From Terriglobia bacterium (GTDB lineage: Bacteria; Acidobacteriota; Terriglobia; Acidiferrales; UBA7541): a stretch of 64,000 nucleotides of DNA. Both the position numbers and the translations under genes were made by a program. Shown here piece after piece: positions 36,143-47,648 of this stretch. Where the stretch lies: positions 121,072 through 185,071 of the forward strand of contig JAIQFB010000006.1 of NCBI GenBank assembly GCA_020073485.1, written 5' to 3'. The first letter of the stretch is position 1. The number at the start of each line of letters is the position of its first letter. Under the pieces are notes generated by a model that did no database searches, had not been told where the DNA came from, and saw only the letters and a program-made list of their open reading frames with translations.

Positions 36143-37918
36143 TTACTTATGCTGGGCGATCCAGTCGCGCACTTGCTCTTCGAGAATATCGAGCGGGAGC
36201 GTTCCATTCCGCAAGACCACGTCGTGAAAGTCGCGGATATCGAACTTCGGCCCTAGTTTTTTTTCCGCCATGGTGCGCAGCTCCAGGATCTTCAGCTGGC
36301 CGATCTTGTAGCCCAGCGCCTGCCCGGGCCAGGCGATGTAGCGATCGACTTCGGCGGCCATGAAATCGCGCGACGGATCGGCGCCGGAACCGTACATGTA
36401 ATCGATGGCCTTCTCCCGGGACCAGCCCTGCGTGTGAATTCCCGTGTCCACCACCAGCCGCGCCGCGCGGAAAAGTTCGCCCTGCAACTGGCCGTATTGC
36501 TCGTAGGGAGTTTCGTACATGTGCAGTCTGGCGCCCAGCGTTTCCGCGTACATGGCCCAGCCTTCCGTGTAGGCTGTATATTGGGAAATTTTCCGGAAAT
36601 CCGGCATGCCCGGAATTTCATAGGAGAGCGCGATTTGCAGATGGTGGCCCGGCACCGACTCGTGCAGGATGGTCGACTCCATACAGCAGCTCGATTCTTT
36701 TTCCGGATCGATGGTGCGCATATAGAAATAACCGGCGCGTGAGCCGTCCAGCGCCGGCGGCTCGTAATACTCCGAGGAGGTTGCGGCGCGGTCGGCGGGA
36801 ATCGCGGCGACGCCGTAGGGAATGCGCGGGAGAACTTTGAACAGAGCAGGAAGCTGCGGATCGAGGCGTTTGGCGATATCGCGGCCGTGCATGAGAATTT
36901 CGTCGGCGCTGTGGAAGTGGAAGCGCGGCGCGTTCAGCACCTGGTCGGAAAATTCCTCGGGCGTGCCTTTATAGTTGAGTTGCTCGCGAATCTTGGCCAT
37001 CTCGGCCTGGATGCGCGCGACTTCCTTCAACCCGATTTCATGAATTTGCGCGGGCGTGTAGTCCGTCGTGGTCATTTCCGCCGCCCGGTAGGCATACATG
37101 GCCGCGCCGCCGGGCATTTGGGAAAGGCCGACGGAATCGCGCGCGGCGGGAAGATAGGTGCTCGCAACATAGTCCCGCAGTTTTTGCCACGCAGGTAGGA
37201 AGGAATGAGTATAGGCGTCGATCGCGGAGGCGCGCAGGCGTCCCTGTTCGGCCGCGGGAATGGAATCGGGAAATTTCGTGAAGGCGGCCAGCAACGGATT
37301 TTTCAAAGGCTCGCCGGCCATTTCCGTTTTCAACTGGTCCACTTCGCGCTCGGCCACCATTTTCGGTGCCGTTTTTTCCTGTGCAATCGAAACATTGGCC
37401 GCGGCGATGGTGCGATCGACCCACAGCGGCAGGGCGCGCAGGCGAGCCACCTGGTTTTCATAATCCTTCACCGTTTTTGCGGGTTCTACGGCCACAGTGC
37501 TGAAAATAGCCAGGTGGCCGCCGATCAGGTGATTGATGGTGAAAAAGGTCCCCATGGTGTCTACATCGGAGATCCCGTGTTTCAACTGCCAATCGAGGAG
37601 CCGGTAGCTCAACCGGTCCTGTTCGTTGAGGCCCGTTTGCGGAACGGCCTGCAGCCGCTTGAGAAATTGCTGCAGCGATTCGCGGTATTCCTTCAGATGT
37701 TCCGGCGAAGGATCGTCCCAGCGATCGTTGTAATCGGTGCTGCCGTCAAAGGTCGCTTCCTCAGGGCTTTCCCGGAGCTCGAATTCATAGTAGTCCGAAA
37801 ATAATTTTTGCAGGTTGGCGGCTTGCGCGCGTCCGGGGCGCGGAAATGCCAGAAGCAGGAGGATCAGAATTGCGCCGTGTGCGCGCGGCGCGCGAATTGG
37901 TGCGGATTGCTTGCCCAT
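36143..37918 (-). CDS. DUF885 secreted protein (paralogue)
   Basis: 591 residues from the ATG at 37918, with a signal peptide (AILILLLLAFPRPGRAQA). The zinc motif is HESVPGHHLQ near residue 418, and the second ligand region is AYTEGWAMYAETLG. It is clearly homologous to the neighbouring protein but diverged. The pair sits 120 bp apart and is probably one operon (inference). Confidence 0.88.
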   Translation of the reverse strand: MGKQSAPIRAPRAHGAILILLLLAFPRPGRAQAANLQKLFSDYYEFELRESPEEATFDGSTDYNDRWDDPSPEHLKEYRESLQQFLKRLQAVPQTGLNEQDRLSYRLLDWQLKHGISDVDTMGTFFTINHLIGGHLAIFSTVAVEPAKTVKDYENQVARLRALPLWVDRTIAAANVSIAQEKTAPKMVAEREVDQLKTEMAGEPLKNPLLAAFTKFPDSIPAAEQGRLRASAIDAYTHSFLPAWQKLRDYVASTYLPAARDSVGLSQMPGGAAMYAYRAAEMTTTDYTPAQIHEIGLKEVARIQAEMAKIREQLNYKGTPEEFSDQVLNAPRFHFHSADEILMHGRDIAKRLDPQLPALFKVLPRIPYGVAAIPADRAATSSEYYEPPALDGSRAGYFYMRTIDPEKESSCCMESTILHESVPGHHLQIALSYEIPGMPDFRKISQYTAYTEGWAMYAETLGARLHMYETPYEQYGQLQGELFRAARLVVDTGIHTQGWSREKAIDYMYGSGADPSRDFMAAEVDRYIAWPGQALGYKIGQLKILELRTMAEKKLGPKFDIRDFHDVVLRNGTLPLDILEEQVRDWIAQHK

Positions 37919-38099
37919 TGCCGTGTCACCTCGCTGAAGCATCAACAGATGCCGGGCTGGAAGCCCGGGTTGACCCGCCTATGGTAGGTTTTTGGCTCAC
38001 GTTTTGCCAAGCTGAGAATCGTCCGCCTGGACTGCGCCGTGGCGCGCGGTTTGCGCGCGCTTTTTGACTCCGCGCCCTTCCGCGCTTACACTTTCAAAC

Positions 38100-38894
38100 A
38101 TGGGTTCCAACCCGCGATACCCGCGCTACCACGGTTCCCGCATCCGTTGGGGAGATGTGTTCACTCCGGCCATCCGCAACATCATCATTGCGTGCACCGG
38201 TGTGCTGCTGCTGCAAACTCTGCTCCGGCTGTTTTTTCCAGTGAACGTCACGATCTGGTTTCAGAGCGAATTCGGCTTGGTGCCTCTGGCGGTCACGCAT
38301 CTGCTGCGGGTGTGGCAGCCGGTGACTTACATGTTCTTGCACGCGGGCGTCTGGCATCTTTTTTTCAATATGCTGTTCCTGTATTTCTTCGGCGTGGACC
38401 TGGAACGCGCCTGGGGCACGCATCGCTTCTACGTTTACTATTTTCTGACCGGCATCGGGGCGGGGCTGATCAACGTGCTGGTGAAAACCGCGCTCGATCC
38501 GCACGCCACGGGAATTTCCGTGGCCATCCCGACGATCGGAGCGTCCGGGGCGATTTACGGCGTCCTGATCGCCGCGGGAATCATGTTTCCGGACCGGCAG
38601 GTGTGGCTGTTTCCGTTTCCCATCACCATCCCCATGAAGCTGCTGGTGACAGGATCGATCGTGATTGAATTTTTCCTTTCGCTGGAAGTCGGCGGCGATA
38701 ACGTAAGCCACGTCACGCACCTGGGCGGCGCGCTGGTCGGATATTTGTATCTCCGGCGGGGACTGTTTCTGTACCGCGTGCGCAACGATTATCTGGATTG
38801 GAAGCGCCGCCGCGCCCGGCGCAAATTTGAAGTCTACATGCGCGATCACAAAAAGGATCCTCCGGGAAGTTCCGACGACCGCTGGGTGAATTAG
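38100..38894 (+). CDS. Rhomboid family intramembrane serine protease
   Basis: 264 residues with six hydrophobic segments. Catalytic Ser149 in GASGAIYG, His207 in SHVTHLGG, and the HLFFNM oxyanion Asn90. Cleaves membrane proteins in their transmembrane segments. A basic cytoplasmic C-terminal tail (KRRRARRKF) follows the last helix. The ATG at 38100 gives the usual length. Divergent from the DUF885 gene. Confidence 0.93.
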   Translation: MGSNPRYPRYHGSRIRWGDVFTPAIRNIIIACTGVLLLQTLLRLFFPVNVTIWFQSEFGLVPLAVTHLLRVWQPVTYMFLHAGVWHLFFNMLFLYFFGVDLERAWGTHRFYVYYFLTGIGAGLINVLVKTALDPHATGISVAIPTIGASGAIYGVLIAAGIMFPDRQVWLFPFPITIPMKLLVTGSIVIEFFLSLEVGGDNVSHVTHLGGALVGYLYLRRGLFLYRVRNDYLDWKRRRARRKFEVYMRDHKKDPPGSSDDRWVN

Positions 38895-38922
38895 ATGGAA
38901 AAGAGGATTCGGATATTGTAAC

Positions 38923-38940
38923 GCCCGCCTTCAGGCGGGC
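38923..38940. repeat. GCCCGCC-TTCA-GGCGGGC hairpin
   Basis: Perfect 7-bp stem with tetraloop between the convergent rhomboid and pyruvate kinase genes. No T-tract follows on either side. It may be a terminator stem or a dispersed palindrome. Confidence 0.5.
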
Positions 38941-38941
38941 A

Positions 38942-40387
38942 CTACTTGCCAGCTTGCCGGCCTTTTCCCTCGCCGCTGCCGATCACCAGAAACTTCATGA
39001 AGTTTGTCGTGCCGCCAACGAATAACGGTGTTCCGGCGACGATACCAACGACATCCCCGCGCTTGACCAGGTGTTCCTCGAGTAGGCGTTTTTCTGTGTA
39101 CTGCACCAGTTCCTCGATGTTCTGCACTTTTCCGATGGTGCGCGGCACCACGCCCCAATACAGGGAAAGCCTGCGCCGCGTTTCCTGAATCGTCGAGAAG
39201 GCGATAATCGGGCGCCGCGGCCTGTGCTTGGATACCAGGCGCGCCGTGAATCCGGACTCGGTAAAAACGGCGATCACCTTCATCTGCAATTCTTCCGAGG
39301 CGTGGCAAATCAACTCCGATGCGGTTTCCGCGATGTTGAATTGCGCGGGCTGGGGGCGAAGGATATTCGGGTTGTTTGCTTCTGCGGCGCGAATGATGCG
39401 GTCCATCATGCGCACGGCTTCCACTGGATACGCTCCTGAAGCGGTTTCGGCGGAAAGCATGAGCGCGTCGCTGCCGTCGAACACGGCATTGGCCACGTCG
39501 GAGGCTTCGGCGCGCGTTGGCCGCGGATTTTGCGTCATGGATTCGAGCATCTGGGTCGCAGTGATGACCGGGCGGCGCGCTTCGCTGGCCCGGATGATGA
39601 TCTGTTTCTGGACGACAGGCACCATTTCAGGCTTCATCTCCACGCCCAGATCGCCGCGCGCGACCATCACGCCGTCCGACACCTTGAGAATTTCCTCGAG
39701 ATTGTCGATCGCCTCCGGCTTTTCCAGCTTGGCGATCACCGGAACGTCTTTTTTGGCGCGCGAGATGGCGGCTTTGGCCTGCAGGACATCCTTCGCGCTG
39801 CGGACAAAGCTCACGGCGATGAAATTCGCCCCCGCGCCGAGCGCGAAAATCAGATCGGCATGATCTTTCGGGGTGACCGCGGGAATCTTGAGTCTCACGC
39901 CCGGCAGGTTGATGCCTTTGTGCTCGCCCAGCATTCCGCCATTGATCACTTCGGTGAGCACATCATGCGAGGTGGTCGAAAGCACGCGCAATTCGATCAG
40001 GCCGTCGAACATCAGGATGCGGTCCCCGCGCGAGACTTCCCGCGCCATGCGTTTGTACGTGGTGCTGACTCCCGCGCTTGTGCCCGGGCGTGCGACCGTG
40101 GAAATCGTGAATTTCTGTCCCGCCTTCAATAGCACGGGTTTTCCATCCACCAGCTTCCCGGTGCGGATCTTCGGCCCCTGCAAATCCGCCAGAATTCCGA
40201 TGGGCTGCGAGAGCCGCGCGGACGCCTCGCGCAGCCGCTTGATGGTCTGCGCGTGATCCTCGTGCGTGCCGTGCGAGAAATTCAGCCGCGCCACGTCCAT
40301 CCCGGCGCGCATCAATTTTTCAATCATCTGCTCCGAGTTGCTGGCGGGTCCCAGAGTGCATACAATTTTAGCGCTGCGAAAATTCAT
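38942..40387 (-). CDS. pyk: Pyruvate kinase
   Basis: 481 residues. Family motifs: CTLGPAS, ARLNFSHG, the catalytic KLEKPEAIDN-type segment with Lys, VARGDLGVEM, ATQMLESM and the C-terminal regulatory domain. It converts phosphoenolpyruvate and ADP to pyruvate and ATP. Two further lower-glycolysis genes (gpmI, eno) lie within 8 kb on the same strand but separated by other genes. Confidence 0.97.
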   Translation of the reverse strand: MNFRSAKIVCTLGPASNSEQMIEKLMRAGMDVARLNFSHGTHEDHAQTIKRLREASARLSQPIGILADLQGPKIRTGKLVDGKPVLLKAGQKFTISTVARPGTSAGVSTTYKRMAREVSRGDRILMFDGLIELRVLSTTSHDVLTEVINGGMLGEHKGINLPGVRLKIPAVTPKDHADLIFALGAGANFIAVSFVRSAKDVLQAKAAISRAKKDVPVIAKLEKPEAIDNLEEILKVSDGVMVARGDLGVEMKPEMVPVVQKQIIIRASEARRPVITATQMLESMTQNPRPTRAEASDVANAVFDGSDALMLSAETASGAYPVEAVRMMDRIIRAAEANNPNILRPQPAQFNIAETASELICHASEELQMKVIAVFTESGFTARLVSKHRPRRPIIAFSTIQETRRRLSLYWGVVPRTIGKVQNIEELVQYTEKRLLEEHLVKRGDVVGIVAGTPLFVGGTTNFMKFLVIGSGEGKGRQAGK

Positions 40388-40438
40388 AGGTTTTTTTCCG
40401 ACCCATTCTGCCTGGAAGGGGGGTGAGGTCTCTTCGGC

Positions 40439-41866
40439 CTACTTCGAGGAGGCGAAGGTTGCAACTACATGATATAGGAAGATCACGCCTTTGTGAAATC
40501 CGTCCACGGACATCCGCTCTTCATCGCCGTGAACCCGGGAATAATCCTCTTCGGTGAGAGGAAACGGTTCCAGGCCGTACGCCTGAACCTTGTGCAGACG
40601 CAGGCTTGCGGAATCGGTGGCGCCGGTGCCCAGAAGGGGCACGGAAACCGCTCCCGGAAATTCCTGCGGCGTGAGCCGCTCGATGGTCTGGTACAGGGGC
40701 GAGGTAATTTCCGAGGGAGGAGCGTTTTCGCCCGAATCGGGCGCGAGTTGAAAGCGGATTTGGGGGTCGTTGACGATTTTGCCGAACTGCCCGATCAACT
40801 CATCGATGGAATGGCCGGGAAGCATCCTTACATTCAAGTTTGCGGTCGCCTCGGAGGGAATCACGTTGACGCGCACCCCGGCTTGCAACATCGTGGGGGC
40901 AATGGTGTCGCGCAGCATCGAATTCCACATTGGGCTCATTTCCGAAAGGTGCTTGTAGGCCAGGTCGGTGCGCGCGGGCTGTTCCAGGGCGCGCATCCAT
41001 TTGGCAGTGTCATCGTCCTCGACTTTCGCAAGCTGCTCGAAATATCGCAGTGTGATCGTGCTGGGCTGGGCCGGAACCTGGTAGGTGCCCAATTTTTCGA
41101 TGGCGGTGGCCAGATGGACGACCGCGCTTTCCGGCCGGGGCATCGAGCCGTGTCCTGAGGGCCCCGTCGCGGTGACCGTGACGTTGTAGGCCACCTTCTC
41201 GCTGGCCTGGATGCCGACGTACTGGACTTTGCCGTCTTTCACGATCACGCGGCCGCCCTCATTGAGGGCGTAGGCGCAGGCAATCTTGTCCCAATATTTC
41301 TGGATGGTATTTTTGATACTGGCCGGGCCGCCCTGCTCTTCGTCATCGGTGGCCAGGAACAGGACGTCGCGCCCCAGGCGCGCGCGCGTGCGCTTCAGCT
41401 CGACCATCGTGGCGATGTTGGCCGTGAGCATGGCCTTGTCGTCGATCGAGCCGCGGCCGTACAGATAGCCTTCGCGAACCACTGCGGCGAAGGGATCCAT
41501 CGACCATTTCTTGGGATCGACGCCGACGGTGTCCTGGTGCGCCACCAGCAGAAGGGCATTCGTTGGGTCAGCAAGCGGGCCGGCCTGCAGGCGCGCAATC
41601 ACGATGCTCCGCCCCGGCGCCATTTCCAGCACCTCGTTCGAGATACCTTCCTTCTGAAAAATCGCGGAAATGTATTTTGCCGTGGCGGACTCGTTGCCGG
41701 GAGGATTCACGGTATTGATCTTGACCAGATCGGCGAGCCAGCCCTGGGCTTCGTCCGCAAGTTTGGAAAGGTCCGGCTGCGGCGCGGAAGTTTGCGCGCC
41801 GGCAAATCCAGCCGAGGACAAGACCCACCCGAAGGCGAGGATAATCAGCCATATGCGACGAACCAT
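40439..41866 (-). CDS. Secreted M20 family metallopeptidase
   Basis: 475 residues from the ATG at 41866, which has GGAGGGAAG upstream. A signal peptide (IILAFGWVLSSAGFAGAQ) is present. M20 motifs: LLLVAHQDTVGVD, GRGSIDDKA and DDEEQGG, with a dimerisation domain and a C-terminal HGDEERM. M20 enzymes release amino acids from peptides or acylated amino acids. Lies 50 bp upstream of pyk on the same strand. Confidence 0.92.
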   Translation of the reverse strand: MVRRIWLIILAFGWVLSSAGFAGAQTSAPQPDLSKLADEAQGWLADLVKINTVNPPGNESATAKYISAIFQKEGISNEVLEMAPGRSIVIARLQAGPLADPTNALLLVAHQDTVGVDPKKWSMDPFAAVVREGYLYGRGSIDDKAMLTANIATMVELKRTRARLGRDVLFLATDDEEQGGPASIKNTIQKYWDKIACAYALNEGGRVIVKDGKVQYVGIQASEKVAYNVTVTATGPSGHGSMPRPESAVVHLATAIEKLGTYQVPAQPSTITLRYFEQLAKVEDDDTAKWMRALEQPARTDLAYKHLSEMSPMWNSMLRDTIAPTMLQAGVRVNVIPSEATANLNVRMLPGHSIDELIGQFGKIVNDPQIRFQLAPDSGENAPPSEITSPLYQTIERLTPQEFPGAVSVPLLGTGATDSASLRLHKVQAYGLEPFPLTEEDYSRVHGDEERMSVDGFHKGVIFLYHVVATFASSK

Positions 41867-42118
41867 GTTGCTTCCCTCCAGGCGAATCTTCGGCCAATTT
41901 CGCGGCCCATTCATCGTAACATGTGTCGGCGGGATGCAAGCCCGGGCATGCGCATCGATGTGCCCCGATGAAAAACGGCAAATACAGGATTTGAACATCC
42001 CCGCAGTTCGTGGCAGCATCGAAGTCCATGGGGAAGTGTAGTTTGACTGGTCCGTTCGATTTAAGGGTGGGAATGCCTTCGACGGGGAGAAGGTAGCGAT
42101 TCGGGAGGTTGAACCAAT

Positions 42119-43177
42119 ATGCGAGCCAATCCACTTCGCAAATTCATTCTGGCAGTGCTTCTATTCACCCTGGTATGTCCCGCCGGTGAGCTTGCCCTGC
42201 TGGCGCAGAACAAGGACAAGCAGCCGCCCCCTCCGCCGCAACAGACACCCGGATACTCAATTTCCGTTACCGTGCCGGTGGTGACCGTGGACGTGGTGGT
42301 GACCGACAACGACGGCAATTATCTGACGGGCCTGAAGAAGGAGAACTTCCGGATTACCGAGGACGGCGCGGTGCAATCCATCTCGAACTTTGCCCCGAGC
42401 GACGCGCCCATTACCATCGTGCTGCTCTTGGAATTCAGCAAGCTGGGATATGAGATTTTTTCCGCCAACGCCGTCAACTGGGCCGCCGCATTTCTGGGCA
42501 ATCTCAAGCAAAGCGACTGGGTGGCCCTGGAAACGTTTAACATGCGTCCGCACGTCGAGGTCGATTTCACGCATAACGGACGCGAAGTAATGCAAGGACT
42601 GTCGCAGCTTTATTTTCCGCCCTTCAGCGAGTCCAATCTGTTTGACGCGCTCTCGGATGTCCTGGACCGCATCAAGGACGTCAAGGGAAAGAAATCCGTC
42701 CTGGTGCTTGCTTCGGGAATCGATACGTTCAGCAAGTCGAATCTCGACCAGACCATGAAACGAATTCGCGAGACCGACGCCACCATCTTTACCGTGGGCG
42801 TGGGCTCGCAGCTTTTCATGATGGCGGAATCGAGCGGCGGGGGCGGCTTCGGCGAGAATCTGAATTTCATTCAAGCGGAAAACCAGATGAGAACCTTCGC
42901 GGCCATTACCGGAGGACGCGCCTGGTTTCCCCGCTTTGACGGCGAAATCCCGTCCATCATGCAGGAAATCGCCGTGAGCCTGCGCAACCAGTACAGCTTG
43001 GCGTACTCGCCCTCCAACGCGGCTCTCGACGGCAAATACCGCAAGATCAAAGTCGAACTGGTCGCGCCCGATGGAGGTCCTTTGACAGTGAACAACCAAA
43101 AGGGCAAGAAAGTGAAATTCCAGGTTTATGCGCGGCAGGGGTATACGGCGCCGAAATCCAGCGTTGACGCGAATTAG
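42119..43177 (+). CDS. VWFA-related acidobacterial-type secreted protein
   Basis: 352 residues with a signal peptide (ILAVLLFTLVCPAGELALLAQ). A von Willebrand A-like domain spans ~90-310. The MIDAS metal site DxSxS is replaced by LEFSKLG near residue 100, so metal binding is probably lost. The pattern (VTVPVVTVDVVVTDNDGNYLTGLKKENFRITEDG) is that of the VWFA-related Acidobacterial domain family. Likely binds other surface or periplasmic proteins. Confidence 0.88.
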   Translation: MRANPLRKFILAVLLFTLVCPAGELALLAQNKDKQPPPPPQQTPGYSISVTVPVVTVDVVVTDNDGNYLTGLKKENFRITEDGAVQSISNFAPSDAPITIVLLLEFSKLGYEIFSANAVNWAAAFLGNLKQSDWVALETFNMRPHVEVDFTHNGREVMQGLSQLYFPPFSESNLFDALSDVLDRIKDVKGKKSVLVLASGIDTFSKSNLDQTMKRIRETDATIFTVGVGSQLFMMAESSGGGGFGENLNFIQAENQMRTFAAITGGRAWFPRFDGEIPSIMQEIAVSLRNQYSLAYSPSNAALDGKYRKIKVELVAPDGGPLTVNNQKGKKVKFQVYARQGYTAPKSSVDAN

Positions 43178-43231
43178 CCTGGATTTTAATAGCAAGGGCT
43201 GAAGTCGAAGTTCCCGGCCCTGTCGGGACCT

Positions 43232-44431
43232 GTGCCTCCGCGACCTTTGGCTCAAGTCCGGTATAAAATTGAGGATGTGAATCCCTCACCCCCCAGCCCT
43301 TTGCCCGGCAGCGGCAAATTTTGGGGGATTGGTTTGTTCGTCGTCGCGCTCGCGATGATGGGCCTGTACGGTCTCCGCTACGATCTCCGCAGTTATGCCG
43401 TGCTGATTCGCTTCCTGAATCCACGCGCATCGGGCTTGTTCTTGCACTGGGAAACTTATCCGGTCGAAACGCAGGAGATCGTGCTTCCTCTGACGCACGG
43501 TTCGGTGCGGGCGAGGCTCTACATGCCGGGCGGTGTCGCCCATCCGTCCGGCATGGTCGTTGTTCACGGCATTCATCATCTGGGAATCGACGAACCGCGC
43601 CTGGAGACCTTTGCAAGCGCGGCCGCCGGGAGCGGTTTTGCGGTGCTGACTCCCGAGGTCGCGGCGCTGGCCGATTATCGCGTGGACGCCGCATCCATCG
43701 CCACGATCGGGGAATCTCCCGCCTGGCTCGAGCAACGGCTGGGCACGGGCCCCGTAACCGTTGTCGGAGTGAGCTTCGCCGGGGGGCTTTCGCTGATTGC
43801 GGCGTCCGATCCTCGTTACGCGCCGCACATTCGAGCGTTGCTTCTGATGGGCCCTTACCACAATCTCGCGCGGGTTTCCCGATTTCTGGCCACCAGCGAA
43901 GCGGAGCTTCCGGATGGACGCATTGAGCCTTACAAGGCCCATGATTATGGAGCCTCTGTTTTTGTGTACTCCCATCTGGAGCAGTTTTTTTCCGCCGGCG
44001 ATTTGGGCGTGGCGCATGAGGCGCTGCGCGATTGGCTGTGGGAGCGGCCGGAGGATGCACAGCCGCTGCTTACACAGTTGAGTCCCGCCGGGAGGGCCAC
44101 GATGAATTTATTGATGGCGCGGCAAATCGGAGAATTGCGCGAGAAATTACTCGAGGCGATCCGTGCCGACCAAACTCAACTAGCCGCGATCTCGCCTCAG
44201 GGGAAACTGGGCGATTTGCGCGTTCCTGTTTTTGTTCTGCACGGCGCGACCGACGATATCATCCCGTCCACGGAGAGCCTCTGGCTGGAAAAGGAAATTC
44301 CCCAAAGTGTTTTGCGGGACGTGCTGATTACGTCTGGGTTCTCGCACGTCGATCCCGAAAAGGCCGCAACATGGCGTGATGAATTGCGTTTGGTGCATTT
44401 CGTTGCGGACGTTTTGCGTGCCTCGCAATGA
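43232..44431 (+). CDS. Membrane-anchored alpha/beta hydrolase
   Basis: About 399 residues. A hydrophobic segment near 30-47 would anchor it; the nucleophile elbow is GVSFAGG near residue 179, and the acid/His part is in HGATDDIIP and HVDPE. The start is uncertain: GTG at 43232 is given, and a GTG 15 codons later is also possible. Substrate unknown. Confidence 0.75.
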   Translation: MPPRPLAQVRYKIEDVNPSPPSPLPGSGKFWGIGLFVVALAMMGLYGLRYDLRSYAVLIRFLNPRASGLFLHWETYPVETQEIVLPLTHGSVRARLYMPGGVAHPSGMVVVHGIHHLGIDEPRLETFASAAAGSGFAVLTPEVAALADYRVDAASIATIGESPAWLEQRLGTGPVTVVGVSFAGGLSLIAASDPRYAPHIRALLLMGPYHNLARVSRFLATSEAELPDGRIEPYKAHDYGASVFVYSHLEQFFSAGDLGVAHEALRDWLWERPEDAQPLLTQLSPAGRATMNLLMARQIGELREKLLEAIRADQTQLAAISPQGKLGDLRVPVFVLHGATDDIIPSTESLWLEKEIPQSVLRDVLITSGFSHVDPEKAATWRDELRLVHFVADVLRASQ

Positions 44432-44445
44432 TGTATGGCGCGTAG

Positions 44446-44525
44446 CTGGTGGCACAGGCTTCAGCCTGTGCGGTTTAAATTTTCGGCCGTTGGCACAGCG
44501 CACAGGCTCAAGCCTGTGCCACCAG
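44446..44525. repeat. Palindromic GCACAGGCTTCAGCCTGTGC-type intergenic repeat, copy 2
   Basis: Arms at 44446-44471 and 44500-44525 are near-perfect inverted copies of each other and match the element at 26527-26606. It lies between the hydrolase (+) and gpmI (-). Confidence 0.85.
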
Positions 44526-44584
44526 GACCATGTGGAGGTTTACCAAACACCAGACACCCTCCGCCACCGCTCAGGGCAAGCCAG

Positions 44585-46144
44585 TCACTTCTTCACGCGC
44601 AGATCGCGCCCTGTCATTTCCTCAGGCACGGGCAGGCCCAAGACTCCGAGCAGCGTAGGTGCGATGTCGCGCAGCGACCCGCCGGAAACGAGCGGCCCGG
44701 TGCCGTCATCGGTGGCGATAATTAAGGGAACGGGATTGGTGGTGTGGTAGGTGTGCGGTCCGCCGGTGATGGGATCGATCATGGTTTCGGCGTTTCCGTG
44801 ATCGGCGGTTATGATCCAGGCCCCGCCGCGCGGCTGCAGCACCTGACGGATGCGGCCCAGGCATTCGTCCACGGTTTCCACGGCCTTGATCGTCGCTTCC
44901 AGTTTTCCGGAATGCCCCACCATGTCGGCGTTGGCGAAATTCATGACAATGGCGTCAAAATCGCCTTTCTCGACGGCCTTCACGATCGCGTCGGCGATTC
45001 CCGCGGCGCTCATTTCCGGTTTCAGATCGTACGTGGGCACTTTCGGCGATGGGACGAGGATGCGCTCCTCGCCGCCAAACGGTTTTTCAATGCCGCCGTT
45101 GAAGAAATAAGTGACGTGCGCGTATTTTTCGGTTTCCGCGCAGCGCAGGTTCTTCAGATTCTGTTCGGCAAACACCTGCGCCAGGATGTGCGCGATTTTT
45201 TCGGGAGCGATCACGTAGCGCAGCCACGGCCAGGCTTTGTCGTATTGCGTCATGGCGACGTAGCACAGGTTTTGCGGGCGCTTCGGGTCGGCGAATTCCT
45301 TGAACCCCGGCTCGGCGATGGCGCGTGTCATCTGGCGGGCGCGGTCGGCGCGGAAATTGAAGAAAATCACGGCGTCGTCATCGTGAATGGGCCCGACCGG
45401 AGGCGCGGAAGGGGAAGCGCTGGCTGTAACTACAATCGGATCGATGAATTCGTCAGTGACTCCGCGCTCGTAGCTGCGGCGCACGACCTCGACCGGGTCG
45501 GCGGTTTTGATTTCCGCGTCGCCGTGAACGACGGCGCGATAGGCGCGCTCGACGCGCTCCCAGCGGTTGTCGCGGTCCATCGCGTAGTAGCGCCCGGTGA
45601 GCGAAGCAATCTGCCCGCAACCGATCTCGCGGATCTTCTGCTGTAGTTGCTGGATGTAGTCGACGCCGCTGTGCGGAGGCGTGTCGCGCCCGTCCATGAA
45701 GCAGTGGATAAAGACGCGCTCGACGTGCTGCTCGCGCGCCATGCGCAGCAGCGCATAAAGGTGCTGTAGGTGCGAGTGCACGCCGCCGTCGCTCGCCAGG
45801 CCCAGCAGGTGCAGATTGCGCGCGCGGCCGCGCTCCATGGCCTCAACCAGCAGCGGCTGCCTGGAAAATTCGCCGTTCGCGATCAGCAGGTCGATGCGCG
45901 TGATGTCCATATGAATGATGCGCCCCGCGCCCATGTTCATGTGGCCCACTTCGCTGTTGCCCATCTGCCCCTCGGGCAAGCCGACCGATGGCCCCGAAGT
46001 CTGAATCAGCGTGTTAGGAAAATCCTTGAGCAGGCGGTCGTAATTCGGTTTGCGCGCGAGGGCAATGGCGTTGCCCTTGGTCTCGGCGCGGTAGCCCCAA
46101 CCGTCGAGCACGGTGAGTACAATCGGTTTCGGACGTTTTGGCAT
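44585..46144 (-). CDS. gpmI: 2,3-bisphosphoglycerate-independent phosphoglycerate mutase
   Basis: 519 residues of the Mn-dependent alkaline-phosphatase-like family. The catalytic Ser64 lies in [13 protein letters not shown] is near the start, and the ADHGNAE metal segment is near the C-terminus. Interconverts 3- and 2-phosphoglycerate. It is 20 bp downstream of eno on the same strand, so the two form an operon covering consecutive glycolytic steps. Confidence 0.97.
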   Translation of the reverse strand: MPKRPKPIVLTVLDGWGYRAETKGNAIALARKPNYDRLLKDFPNTLIQTSGPSVGLPEGQMGNSEVGHMNMGAGRIIHMDITRIDLLIANGEFSRQPLLVEAMERGRARNLHLLGLASDGGVHSHLQHLYALLRMAREQHVERVFIHCFMDGRDTPPHSGVDYIQQLQQKIREIGCGQIASLTGRYYAMDRDNRWERVERAYRAVVHGDAEIKTADPVEVVRRSYERGVTDEFIDPIVVTASASPSAPPVGPIHDDDAVIFFNFRADRARQMTRAIAEPGFKEFADPKRPQNLCYVAMTQYDKAWPWLRYVIAPEKIAHILAQVFAEQNLKNLRCAETEKYAHVTYFFNGGIEKPFGGEERILVPSPKVPTYDLKPEMSAAGIADAIVKAVEKGDFDAIVMNFANADMVGHSGKLEATIKAVETVDECLGRIRQVLQPRGGAWIITADHGNAETMIDPITGGPHTYHTTNPVPLIIATDDGTGPLVSGGSLRDIAPTLLGVLGLPVPEEMTGRDLRVKK

Positions 46145-46164
46145 AGGTCGTTAGGTTGCGTCGC

Positions 46165-47532
<1,368 letters not shown>

Positions 47533-47648
47533 TTAAGGACAAGGAAGTTAAGAGCTGACAGCTGAGAGTTAACAGCGGAATGCGGACATCTCAATTCAAG
47601 GAAGCGATTAGCTCTCGACTCTTGACTGTTGATTGCCAACTGCTTTCC

